Shown piece after piece: positions 1 to 8,235 of a DNA stretch of 33,542 nucleotides. The translations under genes and the position numbers were made by a program. The stretch is from Planctomycetota bacterium (GTDB taxonomy: Bacteria; Planctomycetota; Planctomycetia; Planctomycetales; Planctomycetaceae). Each line of letters starts with the position of its first letter. Positions within the stretch are counted from its first letter, which is position 1. Location of the stretch: contig JAQBVJ010000080.1 of the NCBI GenBank assembly GCA_027623235.1, forward strand, positions 1 to 33,542. The letters run 5' to 3'. The notes beneath the pieces were generated by a model that saw nothing but the letters and a program-made list of their open reading frames with translations, searched no databases and was not told the origin of the DNA.

Positions 1-180
1 CCGGGTGACAGCAAACCGGGTGACAGCAAACCGGGTGACAGCAAACCGGGTGACAGCAAACCGGGTGACTCCAAACCGGGTGACTCCAAACCGGGTGACT
101 CGAAGCCGGGTGACTCGAAGCCGGGTGACTCGAAGCCGGGTGACTCGAAGCCAGGCGAGAATGAACCGGGTGAAGCCGGC
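1..180 (+). repeat. 15-bp tandem repeat coding for PGDSK
   Basis: Twelve consecutive 15-base units, ten of them perfect at protein level. Synonymous codons fall into blocks: units 1-4 end in agc aaa, units 5-6 in tcc aaa, and units 7-10 in tcg aag. The last two units are degenerate. The array may continue to the left of the window. Confidence 0.95.
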
Positions 181-792
181 GAAGGTCAGTCTGGTCAAGG
201 TGACGCGGGCGCGAAGGGCAGCGAGAAAAGTGGCAAGGGCAAACCGAAGACCCACTCCGGTCCAGCCTCAAAGCCGGCCGGTCCGGATTCCGGTAAGCCG
301 GAGTTCGATCCGGACAAGATCGGGGAGCAGCTTGGGAATGACGTTCAACAGGCAGATCATGCTGGCGGGCAGGTCGCCGACTCAAATGATCCGGAAGCCG
401 AAGCGGCCAATCTGGAAGACCGAAAGAAGGCGGCCAATCTGGTTCTGAAGAAGCTCCAGGAAGAACTCGAACGGGGCGACGTCAATGACGAACTTTTGAA
501 GAAGCTCGGCTGGACCGAGGACGACATGAAGAAATTCGTTGACCGGATGTCGAAACAGCAAAAGACGGCCGAGGACGAGGATCCGGCCAGCCTGTCCCGC
601 AGGCGTCAGTACGAGGAAATGCTCAAGTCGCTGAATCTGAATCACGACGGCGGCAAACGGGCAGATTCCGTGACGAAGAAGCAGGACACGACCGACTTCC
701 TCGATCGCGGTTCCAACGTTCCGGTCGAGTACCGGAAGAAGTATGAGGAATACACGAAGCGGATGTCCCGGAAGAAATCGCAAAGCCGGTAG
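1..792 (+). CDS. PGDSK-repeat protein, 3' part only (263 residues visible)
   Basis: The frame is open from base 1, so the start lies outside the window. It begins with ten perfect PGDSK pentapeptides (bases 1-150) and two degenerate units (PGENE, PGEAG). A Gly/Lys/Ser-rich stretch follows, then a charged, predicted helical C-terminal domain (about residues 125-263) with KKLGWTEDDMKKFVDRM and a final NVPVEYRKKYEEYTKRMS segment. The stop is TAG at 790-792. I do not recognise a named family with certainty. Repeat-rich proteins ending in a helical charged tail occur in Planctomycetota, often near MoxR/DUF58-type genes, but those would lie upstream and cannot be checked. The repeat part is probably a flexible spacer. 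The next gene starts 83 bases downstream on the same strand, so the two may be co-transcribed. Confidence 0.8.
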   Translation, partial: PGDSKPGDSKPGDSKPGDSKPGDSKPGDSKPGDSKPGDSKPGDSKPGDSKPGENEPGEAGEGQSGQGDAGAKGSEKSGKGKPKTHSGPASKPAGPDSGKPEFDPDKIGEQLGNDVQQADHAGGQVADSNDPEAEAANLEDRKKAANLVLKKLQEELERGDVNDELLKKLGWTEDDMKKFVDRMSKQQKTAEDEDPASLSRRRQYEEMLKSLNLNHDGGKRADSVTKKQDTTDFLDRGSNVPVEYRKKYEEYTKRMSRKKSQSR

Positions 793-875
793 CACCGCTT
801 GTTGACCGCCGAAGCACGGATGCGTAATAAAAGGAGTCTCTTCAAAGGGCTTCTGCCACGCACGGAGGTTTTGTC

Positions 876-1487
876 ATGGTGACTGCCAGTCTCCTCACGT
901 TTGCCGTTCTCGCCGGGCCGATCATTGATCAGGCCGCGGTGGTTCAAGTTCCGGAATCCGTTTCGGGCGTGCTCCACTTGGCGAACCGTGAGCAGCAAGG
1001 TGCCTTCCGCACGATTTACCAGGACCTGGCCCGCAAGTCGTTTCGGACAGCGAAGCCGGATCCGTTCCAGATTGTTCCGCGCCTCGTCGCGATTTACACG
1101 ACGCTGGACACGGTTGAGGGGTTGCCTCGCAGCGAACAGCAGCGGATGAGAGAAACGCTTCGCGCCCGACTGCGACAGATCGGCGAGCAACTCGCGAAAG
1201 ACAGCGCCTCTGGCAAGGAGCCCGCCGGACGCAGGCTGTCCCGGGACAGCGAGAGCCAGTCGGAAGCGACTTCCGTTGAGAATGAACTCGGCGGGCCGGA
1301 GCAGCAGAATGTGGCCGAGCTGATTTCTCTGATCGAGGCGACAATCGAGCCGGACAGCTGGACCTCACGCGGCGGCAATGGGTCGATCAGCTATTTCTCG
1401 AAGCTGAAAGTGCTCGTTGTGCGGCAGCGAGCCGAGGTCCACCACCAGATCGGCGGATTGCTTGAAGGGGTCCGGCGATCTCAGTAG
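876..1487 (+). CDS. Small exported planctomycete protein with C-terminal 'IEPDSW' motif
   Basis: 203 residues. The ATG at 876 is preceded by a good ribosome binding site (acggagg at 862-868). The N-terminus (MVTASLLTFAVLAGPIIDQ) is a short hydrophobic segment that could be a signal peptide. The middle is charged and helical. The last 55 residues hold AELISLIEATIEPDSW, then GGNGSI, LKVLVV and EVHHQIGGLLEGVR. I know this arrangement as a recurrent C-terminal module in planctomycete proteins, resembling the short secretin/TonB-type N-terminal fold. Its function is unknown. Being 83 bases behind the repeat protein suggests one transcription unit. The stop codon lies at the edge of a 14-bp tandem duplication. 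Confidence 0.8.
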   Translation: MVTASLLTFAVLAGPIIDQAAVVQVPESVSGVLHLANREQQGAFRTIYQDLARKSFRTAKPDPFQIVPRLVAIYTTLDTVEGLPRSEQQRMRETLRARLRQIGEQLAKDSASGKEPAGRRLSRDSESQSEATSVENELGGPEQQNVAELISLIEATIEPDSWTSRGGNGSISYFSKLKVLVVRQRAEVHHQIGGLLEGVRRSQ

Positions 1488-1511
1488 ACCGTTCTTCGTA
1501 GACCGTTCTTC
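1484..1511. repeat. 14-bp perfect tandem duplication at the stop codon
   Basis: The unit gtagaccgttcttc occurs twice without a gap. The first copy begins at the last base of the final sense codon and contains the TAG stop of the preceding gene. It is most simply a replication-slippage duplication. Confidence 0.85.
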
Positions 1512-1818
1512 GAGTCAGCCCGGATTGAGGCTGCATGCGGCGCGCTGTGCCTGCGACGACTGGCAGAATCATCACGGGCAAGACACCCATGCTTCTTTTT
1601 CGCAGGTTGCCAGGTCCTCGCGGCGAGATTGCGGACCGCTCTGTCCGGTCAGCCGAGCCTGTCAAGTGGGATGGCTCCGTTGTTGGAAATTCCAGTCTGT
1701 TCGATTTTTCGGGACGGCCTGGAGATGTTTCGTCTCAAGTCGAGGCTCGTTCGTGACGTATCGTCAGCGGCTCGGCACAATGGGCTGAGGTTGTTGACCA
1801 TCGATTTCTGGCGGACTC
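1488..1818. other. 331-base spacer without a convincing gene
   Basis: Apart from the tandem duplication at its left end I see no terminator hairpin, repeat family or RNA gene. Short open frames exist (for example 1535-1756 on the plus strand), but they have no ribosome binding site and no recognisable protein features. The right end holds ggcgg upstream of the next start at 1819. Confidence 0.5.
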
Positions 1819-3747
1819 ATGAGCACAGATTCAAACGATCTTCACGAAAGTGGACCCGTCCCGACGAGTGAGGCTCCGGGGCAGGCTTTTGTCGATGATG
1901 GCCTGGTTGAGGAAGAGGAGCGGGACGACGCGGTCATCGGGAAAGCATTTCTGTGGTCGGTCGTTGTGTTTCTTGCCGTTGGCTGCGGGGTTGGAGCATT
2001 CCTCTGGGCGAACCGCAAAGTCGAGGACGTCATCGACGCAGGCGATCCTGTCGTTCCGCCGAAAGTGGAGCTGGTGACGGTCCAGCTTCCGGCCATTCCG
2101 TTTGTCGACCGGACCGACTCAGCGGGAATCACCTTCGTGCATCAGAGTGGTGCGACCGGTGAGAAACTTCTGCCAGAGTCGATGGGAGGCGGCTGCTCCG
2201 TGCTCGACTACGACGGAGACGGAGATCCCGACATTCTCTTTGTGAATTCGAAGCGGTGGGACCACGACCTCGCGAAACTGACCGAGACGACTCCGCCGGG
2301 CGAGATTCCTCAGCCGTCGACGCTGTCTCTCTGGCGGAACGATGGTGACTGGAATTTCACGGAAGTTACCGAGGAATCCGGCCTTGCCGTTTCGCTCTAT
2401 GGAATGGGCTCGGCCATCGGCGACTTTGACAACGATGGCGATCCGGATCTGTTCGTGACCGCTGTTGGTTCCAATCGGCTGTTTCGAAATGACGAGGGAA
2501 AGTTTGTCGACATCACGCAGTCGGCCGGTGTTGCCGGAGCAGCCGCGGACTGGAGCACAAGCGCCGGCTGGTTCGACTCGGACAACGATGGCGATTTAGA
2601 CCTCTTTGTATGCAACTATGTCGAGTGGACTCGGGAGTTTGATCTCGCGCAGCCGTTTGTCCTGACGGGTGACGAGCGAGGCTATGGCCGACCGTCGGCT
2701 TTTCGCGGCGCTCTGCCGCAATTGTTCCGAAACGACGGCGAGGGGAAATTCACGGATATCTCTGCCGAGGCTGGTGTGCAGATTCGAAATCCGGCCAACG
2801 ATGCGCCGCTGGGGAAGTCGCTGGGAGTCTCGTTTGCCGACTTTGACGGCGATAGTCGGCTCGACATCTTTGTGTCGAATGACACCGTTCAGAATTTTCT
2901 GTTTCGGAATCTTGGCGGGAACAAATACGAAGAGGTGGGGTCGTCAAGTGGCGTCGGCTTCGACCAGAACGGCGTCGCGCGAGGGGCGATGGGCACGGAC
3001 GTCGCCTGGTTCCGCAATGACGATTCGCTGGGCATTGCGGTCGGAAACTTCGCCAACGAAATGACCGCGCTGTACGTGTCTCTGCCGGGAACGCTGCAGT
3101 TTGCCGATGAGGCGGTTTCGAACGGGCTCGGGCCACACACATTGCTGGAGCTGACGTTTGGAGTCTGCTGGGGCGACTTCGACCTCGATGGCCGCCTCGA
3201 CCTGCTGGCCGCGAACGGGCACCTGGAAAACGACATTCACCGCGTTCAGGAAAGTCAGACTTACCGCCAGCCGCCGTCTCTGTTCTGGAACGCCGGAGCC
3301 GAAAGTCGGATCGAGTTTGCCCGAATGACGGACGCAGAACTCGGAGCCGACTTCCACAAACCGCTCGTCGGTCGCGGCAGTCTGCTCGCTGACTTCGACC
3401 TCGACGGAGACCTCGACATCCTGATCGCGGCGTGTGGGGAGAAACCGCGGCTGCTGGAGAATCAGCAGGCAAGCGGGCACAACTGGATCCGATTTCGGCT
3501 GGAAGGTTCCCGGTCAAACCGCGACGCGGTGGGAGCGATCGTTGAAGTCAAAGCCGGCGGAACAACGCAGCGCCGGATGGTCAGTGCGGCTCGCAGCTAC
3601 ATTTCGCAGAGCGATCTTTCGGCCCACTTTGGACTTGGTCAGGCCACATCGATCGACTCAGTCACGATCCGCTGGCCGGATGGCTCAAAAGAAACGGTGG
3701 ACTCGTTCGAGCTGAATCAAACCAACTCGATTCGCCAGTCGCAGTAA
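1819..3747 (+). CDS. Membrane-anchored FG-GAP/VCBS repeat protein with ASPIC/UnbV domain (CRTAC1-like)
   Basis: 642 residues. An acidic N-terminus is followed by one membrane segment (about residues 44-63). The outer part is a beta-propeller of FG-GAP/VCBS blades, each with a calcium-type DxDxDG loop: DYDGDGDPD, DFDNDGDPD, DSDNDGDLD, DFDGDSRLD, DFDLDGRLD and DFDLDGDLD. The C-terminus (about 565-635) carries an ASPIC/UnbV domain with VGAIVEVKAGG, YISQSDLSAHFGLG and IRWPDGSKE. These families are abundant in Planctomycetota and are thought to bind surface or extracellular ligands, but no substrate can be read here. The predicted topology is inside N-terminus, outside propeller. A short hairpin with a T-run follows the stop. 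Confidence 0.92.
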   Translation: MSTDSNDLHESGPVPTSEAPGQAFVDDGLVEEEERDDAVIGKAFLWSVVVFLAVGCGVGAFLWANRKVEDVIDAGDPVVPPKVELVTVQLPAIPFVDRTDSAGITFVHQSGATGEKLLPESMGGGCSVLDYDGDGDPDILFVNSKRWDHDLAKLTETTPPGEIPQPSTLSLWRNDGDWNFTEVTEESGLAVSLYGMGSAIGDFDNDGDPDLFVTAVGSNRLFRNDEGKFVDITQSAGVAGAAADWSTSAGWFDSDNDGDLDLFVCNYVEWTREFDLAQPFVLTGDERGYGRPSAFRGALPQLFRNDGEGKFTDISAEAGVQIRNPANDAPLGKSLGVSFADFDGDSRLDIFVSNDTVQNFLFRNLGGNKYEEVGSSSGVGFDQNGVARGAMGTDVAWFRNDDSLGIAVGNFANEMTALYVSLPGTLQFADEAVSNGLGPHTLLELTFGVCWGDFDLDGRLDLLAANGHLENDIHRVQESQTYRQPPSLFWNAGAESRIEFARMTDAELGADFHKPLVGRGSLLADFDLDGDLDILIAACGEKPRLLENQQASGHNWIRFRLEGSRSNRDAVGAIVEVKAGGTTQRRMVSAARSYISQSDLSAHFGLGQATSIDSVTIRWPDGSKETVDSFELNQTNSIRQSQ

Positions 3748-3754
3748 CGTACGT

Positions 3755-3774
3755 CGCCACGCACCTGGCGTTTT
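3755..3774 (+). terminator. Possible weak intrinsic terminator
   Basis: Stem cgcca/tggcg around a 6-base loop, followed by TTTTG, seven bases behind the stop of the FG-GAP gene and in front of a convergent gene. The 5-bp stem is short, so the call is tentative. Confidence 0.4.
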
Positions 3775-3792
3775 GTGGTCATTGAAAGACGT

Positions 3793-4629
3793 CTATTTCT
3801 GGTAGCCGGACTCGCCACCGCCGCGGGGTGCGATCGGGTCGGCTCCGACGAGGTCCCGCATGGCGGAACCGTTGGCTTTGAACCACTCGAACAGGATCAC
3901 CATGTCGGTGCCGATGCAGAAATGTTTGACGCCCATGTCCAGGTAGCGTTTGGCCTGGTCGGGTGAGTTGATTTCGGCTCGCGGCTGGATGCCTTTGGCG
4001 AGGGACGTTTCGATGACGTACTTTTCCGCCTCAAGCACTTGCGGATGAGTGAACTGCCCGGTCAGGCCGAGGCTCATCGAGTAATCCGCCGGGCCGAACT
4101 GCACCATGTCGACGCCGGGCACGGAGAGCAGATCGTCCAGGTTCTCGACGGCGGATTTCTTTTCAATCATCACAGCGATGACGGCCTCGTCGAGCGACTG
4201 CACGAACTCCTCCGTGCCGCAGTCGAGGACGAAGCTGACGTCCCTCCGCATCCCGACACCGTGGCGGCCGTTGACGTGAGGCGCCTCGGCCCGGACCGCT
4301 CGGACGCATTCTTCGATGTCCTCTTTCGTCCGTGGGTCGGCGAACAGGACGTTCTGAATTCCCGAGCCGATCGCTCGGACGGTCAGCCAGGTCCGCGGCT
4401 CCTGCTCGATTTTCATCATCGACGTCATGTGCGGAAACAAGTCGATGGCCCGGCCGATATTCTCCAGCGCGTAAAGATCGTACGGAGCGTACTCGGCCAC
4501 GAATTCAATGTAGTCAAACATGCGGCTGTGCCCGACCAGCTCGTGTACCGAAGGCCAGGAACTGTGAATGTGAGTGCCGATGCTTGGTTTGTCGTCGTTG
4601 AGGAGCTGACGCAGACGGTTGGGTTTCAT
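3793..4629 (-). CDS. HpcH/HpaI aldolase-family protein (class II pyruvate-type aldolase)
   Basis: 278 residues. It matches the TIM-barrel HpcH/HpaI family, which cleaves 4-hydroxy-2-keto acids such as 4-hydroxy-2-ketoheptanedioate or 2-dehydro-3-deoxyglucarate. The metal-binding region is present: MIEKKSAVENLDDLL with Glu156, and QFGPADYSMSLG with Asp182. FCIGTDMVIL near the C-terminus matches the last barrel strand. The residue at the usual catalytic His (GEHAP in HpaI) is Tyr47 (AEYAP), and the usual catalytic Arg appears to be Lys73. The fold is clear but the substrate is uncertain, and this may belong to a divergent subgroup. The gene stands alone, convergent with the FG-GAP gene. The ATG at 4629 has no clear Shine-Dalgarno sequence. 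Confidence 0.87.
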   Translation of the reverse strand: MKPNRLRQLLNDDKPSIGTHIHSSWPSVHELVGHSRMFDYIEFVAEYAPYDLYALENIGRAIDLFPHMTSMMKIEQEPRTWLTVRAIGSGIQNVLFADPRTKEDIEECVRAVRAEAPHVNGRHGVGMRRDVSFVLDCGTEEFVQSLDEAVIAVMIEKKSAVENLDDLLSVPGVDMVQFGPADYSMSLGLTGQFTHPQVLEAEKYVIETSLAKGIQPRAEINSPDQAKRYLDMGVKHFCIGTDMVILFEWFKANGSAMRDLVGADPIAPRGGGESGYQK

Positions 4630-4730
4630 GAAGGAGTCTCGAATTGAGGGGAAGATAGAGCCGCCTCAGTAGCGGAAACGACTTCGATGGACAAGTTGGT
4701 GCCAGAGGGCAGCCTTGCACGAGGGATTTT

Positions 4731-4813
4731 TTAAAACCGCAGATGCACACAGATAAACGCGGATGACGCACTGGGGAATCCGTGTTTATCTGCGTGCATC
4801 TGTGGTTAATTAA
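4731..4813. repeat. Long imperfect palindrome (environmental 'AACCGCAGATGCACACAGAT' type repeat)
   Basis: Two arms of about 34 bases (4731-4764 and 4778-4813) flank a 13-base spacer. Over the central 28 positions they differ at three sites, two of which become G-U pairs in RNA on the plus strand. Similar sequences are dispersed in many planctomycete and other environmental genomes. It lies in the 474-base spacer between the aldolase gene and rsmH, in which I see no gene. Confidence 0.85.
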
Positions 4814-4877
4814 AACCAGAAATGAGTGCGCAGAGACTCGTTCGGGATCTGGAGAGTTGCAGGCTGTTTGAGACTTC

Positions 4878-4894
4878 GTCAGGCAGAGCCTGAC
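4878..4894. repeat. Short perfect palindrome gtcaggc-aga-gcctgac
   Basis: Perfect 7-bp arms around a 3-base loop, upstream of rsmH. There is no T-run on either side, so it is not a standard terminator. It resembles the short dispersed palindromes seen elsewhere in the window. Confidence 0.5.
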
Positions 4895-5103
4895 CTGCGG
4901 CCTGGACTGATCTTTACGTGATTTTGCGGATCCGCTTACAAACCCGCGTTCGCTATCACGGCGGATGGTCCGGCGGCGGGATTCTCGTCGCGGGATTCCC
5001 TTTGAAGCACCTCTGAGTTCCTTTCTTTCTGTTTGGCGCGGCCGTTCTGGTTCGTGCTGAGATCCCTCCACGATTTTCTCGACTCACTCCAGAAGCAACT
5101 CCG

Positions 5104-5988
5104 TTGGCCAGGACCCGGCACGTACCCGTGATGCTGCGCGAGGTTCTGCAGCATCTTGATCTGCGTCCTGGGCTGACGGTGTGTGATGGGACGGTCGGGG
5201 CAGGGGGGCACAGTGAGAAGATTTCTCAGGCGATTGGTGAGGAGGGGATTCTCCTGGGTCTCGACAGGGATTCGATGATGCTCCGGCTCGCGGAAAAGCG
5301 GGTTTCCGGGCAGAACCGGCATCTTCGTCAGGCCAGTTACCGGGAAATTGGAAGTGTCCTTGAGGAGCTCAAGATTGAATCGGTCGACCGCATTCTGCTT
5401 GATCTGGGCCTCTCATCGGACCAGCTGGCAGACTCGGAGCGCGGATTCGCGTTTTCGCTGGATGCCCCGCTTGACATGAGGTTTGACACACGGAGCGGTG
5501 AGTCCGTCACAAGACTCCTGGCCCGTATAAGTGAATCCGAACTCGACCGGATTCTGACGAATTACGGAGAGGAACGGTTCAGTGGGGCGATCGCCCGGCG
5601 AGTGGTCGAGCGACGCGGCACGGAACCGATCAAGACAACACGGGATCTTTGCGAGGTCGTCGAGTCGGCGATTCCCGCGAAGGTCCGCCGGCAGTCTCGC
5701 AGTGATCCCGCGACGCGGGTTTTCCAGGCACTGCGGATCGCTGTTAACGACGAGCTTCGGCACCTCGAAGAGGCGCTGAAGACGGAACTTCACCAGGCAC
5801 TCGCCCCCGGCGGACGTCTTGTGATCATCACGTTCCACTCCCTGGAAGACAGAATCGTCAAGAACTCTTTTCGGGAAGAAGACCGATGGCAGGTCGTAAC
5901 CAGGAAACCCGTTTCGCCCTCACCGGCGGAAGTTCGAGTGAATCCTCGATCGAGAAGCGCACTGGTCCGGTGCGCGATGAAGAAATGA
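5104..5988 (+). CDS. rsmH: 16S rRNA (cytosine-1402-N4)-methyltransferase RsmH (MraW)
   Basis: 294 residues, close to the family's usual length of about 310. RsmH uses SAM to methylate N4 of C1402 in the 16S rRNA decoding centre. Visible motifs are HVPVMLREVL at the start, the SAM loop DGTVGAGGHSEKI, ILLDLGLSSDQL, RGFAFSLDAPLDMRFD, DPATRVFQALRIAVNDEL and GGRLVIITFHSLEDRIVK. The chosen start is TTG 5104, which places HVPVML at the normal distance from the N-terminus. The first in-frame ATG (5131) would cut into that motif. No strong ribosome binding site is visible, so the start is uncertain. As in most bacteria it opens the division and cell-wall cluster. Its TGA stop overlaps the ATG of the next gene (ATGA at 5985-5988). 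Confidence 0.95.
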   Translation: MARTRHVPVMLREVLQHLDLRPGLTVCDGTVGAGGHSEKISQAIGEEGILLGLDRDSMMLRLAEKRVSGQNRHLRQASYREIGSVLEELKIESVDRILLDLGLSSDQLADSERGFAFSLDAPLDMRFDTRSGESVTRLLARISESELDRILTNYGEERFSGAIARRVVERRGTEPIKTTRDLCEVVESAIPAKVRRQSRSDPATRVFQALRIAVNDELRHLEEALKTELHQALAPGGRLVIITFHSLEDRIVKNSFREEDRWQVVTRKPVSPSPAEVRVNPRSRSALVRCAMKK

Positions 5989-7946
5989 TCGACCTTGACG
6001 GACTCCCCCTCGAAGAAGAGGAGGAGGAAGAAGAGGACGACGAGGAATACGAAGACGAATCCGCCGAGGATGAATCTGAAAAGTCTGAGGAAGACGGCTC
6101 AGAAACCGAAGCGGCCGTCGAAGACGAGTGGGGCTTTAACGAGAAGAAATCACGCTTCTCGAAGGAGGTCATCATCGGCTTCCTGGCGGTCTCCATCCTT
6201 TGCGGAGTCTTCGCGGTCGTCATCGTGAACAACCTCGGTGCGAAAGGGGACGGTGACGAAGTTGCGACCTCGCCCGAGGGCAAACCTGGCGAGAAAGGGA
6301 AACCCGACCCCAACGATCCCTTCGCGACCGGCCCGGACGGAGTCCGCACGGCCGCTCACATCGAAGTCGGCAAAGGCAGCGAAACTCCTGCCGAGGAGAA
6401 TCCGTTCATCGCGGCCGGAACCGGCGGCGAGATGGGAACGTTCCGCGAAGGTGAACTCGGCGAAGGGATTGGTGAACTCCAGGGTGAACCGGCCATCGAA
6501 GAAGGAATCAACACGGCCGACACCGGAGCGAGGCTGGACCCGTTCAACCAGCCACTGAATTCCGGCTCAACGGGAATTGGCGAGTCTGGAACCGGCATCG
6601 GCGAGGCGACGCTCGAACCCGATCAGCCAACCGTGCTGTTTGAGCCGCGCGTCGATGGCGGCCGCCCTGCTGAAGGCAGCCTGACCGGGCCCGCGTTCGG
6701 CGAAACAGGCGGGTCGGAAAACGGGGGCGAGATCAACCCGTTTGCAGCTCGTCCCAATCCGTTTGCTCAGGAAGAAACGAAACCGCGAGTTGACGAGTTC
6801 GGACGACCGATCGACGGGTTTGGACGACCGGCTGAGGCGACCTCGCCCGGGATCAGTGAAACGCCGCCGCCGCTCCTCGGCACAACCGGGCCGGGAATCG
6901 GGGCCACGAAGATCGATTCAGCGGAGATCGGGTCGACCGGAATCGGCGAGAGCATACCCGCGCTCGGAGAAGGTTCGATCGGGATGGCGGAATCGTCGTC
7001 CGGCATCGGCAACACGACGCCCGATCTGGGTGGCGCCCCGACGGAATTGTTCCCCAGTGACACTGCTGGATCCTCGACCCGCATCAGCGACAAGCCGACC
7101 ATCCTGTTTGAGCCGCAGCCGACCGCAGACGGCGGCCTCGACAGCCCAAAGCCAGGCATTGCTGCCACCACGAAAACTCCTGAGTTGGGGTCGATGCCGC
7201 GGACCGGTTCGTCTGAAACCGAGACGTTCCTCCCTCCCGAGACGGCCTCGACGGGTGGAGCCGGCACGCTGCCCTCCGCAAGCACTTTTCCAGCAACGGC
7301 CGAGACAGGCTCGTTTCCCGAAACCGGCTCGCCGCGAATGGCGATCGATTCCGCATCGACGACTCCTGGCTTCGAAACGGCAGGCGCTGGCTCGCTGCCG
7401 GTCATCAGCCCTCAAGAGACAAATCCGTTCAGCTCAACAGAGTCCACCGAGATTGTGGGTGGGTATCCGATTCAGGAAGGGGACTCCTACTGGACGATTT
7501 CAAAGAAGCTGTACGGCACCGCTCAGTACTTTCGGGTTCTCGCCGAATACAACAGCAAAGCGATTCCCGATCCTTCAAAAATGCGACCGGGCATGACGAT
7601 CAGTACGCCGGACGAATCCGTCCTGCGGCGGATGCTGATGGCAAACTCTTCCACTTCTGCCGGTTCTGAGGAGGCTCTGCGACCGGCGGGGGCGCCTCCG
7701 ATTACACCAGTCAATGGCATCTTCTTCGACGAGAAAAACCAGCCTCGGTACCGCGTCGGCAAGGACGACACGCTGACCACGATCGCCGCCGAGCATCTTG
7801 GCCGCTGGGCCAGATGGCGTCAGATCTTCGAGATGAACAAAGACCAGATGGACAACCCGAACAAGCTGCAGATCGGGATGATCCTCAAGCTTCCTGGCGA
7901 TGCGACGCGAACCTCGATGAGCGGACGGGACAACCGGATCCGATAG
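5985..7946 (+). CDS. Membrane-anchored protein with two C-terminal LysM domains
   Basis: 653 residues from ATG 5985, which shares ATGA with the rsmH stop. A longer frame opens at ATG 5886 but would overlap the conserved rsmH C-terminus by 103 bases, so I prefer 5985. Order: a very acidic cytoplasmic N-terminus with a Glu run (residues about 10-50), one membrane segment (about 62-83, VIIGFLAVSILCGVFAVVIV), a roughly 400-residue low-complexity Gly/Pro/Thr/Glu linker with recurring 'GIGES', 'NPF' and 'PTVLFEP' phrases, then LysM 1 (about 494-540) and LysM 2 (about 588-635). LysM domains bind N-acetylglucosamine in peptidoglycan. With its place between rsmH and the ftsL-like gene, this suggests a division or wall protein spanning the membrane. 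That role is inferred. Confidence 0.87.
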   Translation: MIDLDGLPLEEEEEEEEDDEEYEDESAEDESEKSEEDGSETEAAVEDEWGFNEKKSRFSKEVIIGFLAVSILCGVFAVVIVNNLGAKGDGDEVATSPEGKPGEKGKPDPNDPFATGPDGVRTAAHIEVGKGSETPAEENPFIAAGTGGEMGTFREGELGEGIGELQGEPAIEEGINTADTGARLDPFNQPLNSGSTGIGESGTGIGEATLEPDQPTVLFEPRVDGGRPAEGSLTGPAFGETGGSENGGEINPFAARPNPFAQEETKPRVDEFGRPIDGFGRPAEATSPGISETPPPLLGTTGPGIGATKIDSAEIGSTGIGESIPALGEGSIGMAESSSGIGNTTPDLGGAPTELFPSDTAGSSTRISDKPTILFEPQPTADGGLDSPKPGIAATTKTPELGSMPRTGSSETETFLPPETASTGGAGTLPSASTFPATAETGSFPETGSPRMAIDSASTTPGFETAGAGSLPVISPQETNPFSSTESTEIVGGYPIQEGDSYWTISKKLYGTAQYFRVLAEYNSKAIPDPSKMRPGMTISTPDESVLRRMLMANSSTSAGSEEALRPAGAPPITPVNGIFFDEKNQPRYRVGKDDTLTTIAAEHLGRWARWRQIFEMNKDQMDNPNKLQIGMILKLPGDATRTSMSGRDNRIR

Positions 7947-8062
7947 TAGATTCGACGGAGCCTCACGCCGGAAATCCGTCCCTTCTTTCTGCTGGGAAAG
8001 AAGTGGCCAGCGAGCGAATCGGCAGAGATGTCGCGGTGTCTCTGGTGCGCGGTCGTTTGTCA

Positions 8063-8129
8063 TTAGTTATTTGTCGATAGTCATTTGTCATTGCTGGTGC
8101 CTGACAAATGACTAATGACAAATAACTAA
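8063..8129. repeat. Long AT-rich palindrome upstream of the ftsL-like gene
   Basis: Arms of 28 bases (8063-8090 and 8102-8129) match except at two positions around an 11-base spacer. Pairing continues a few bases outward (cattag/ctaatg). The AT-rich 'tgacaaatgactaatgac' style contrasts with the GC-rich surroundings. It fills most of the 289-base gap between the LysM gene and the ftsL-like gene. Confidence 0.8.
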
Positions 8130-8235
8130 TGAAAAATGGCATCCTGCCCCGCACCCTCCGGGGGAAGGCACGCGTCCTTTCGTTTCGCGATGTGGTCCTG
8201 AAAGGCAACCTCCAGCAATCGGGATTCCTCATCAA

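Noticed and set aside
1..180. CRISPR array at the left edge
   Set aside because: The units are directly adjacent 15-mers without spacers and translate as PGDSK in an open frame.
5..448. 147-codon frame MTANRVTANRV... at the left edge
   Set aside because: It is the frame-shifted reading of the PGDSK repeat. The PGDSK frame continues through to the conserved helical C-terminus.
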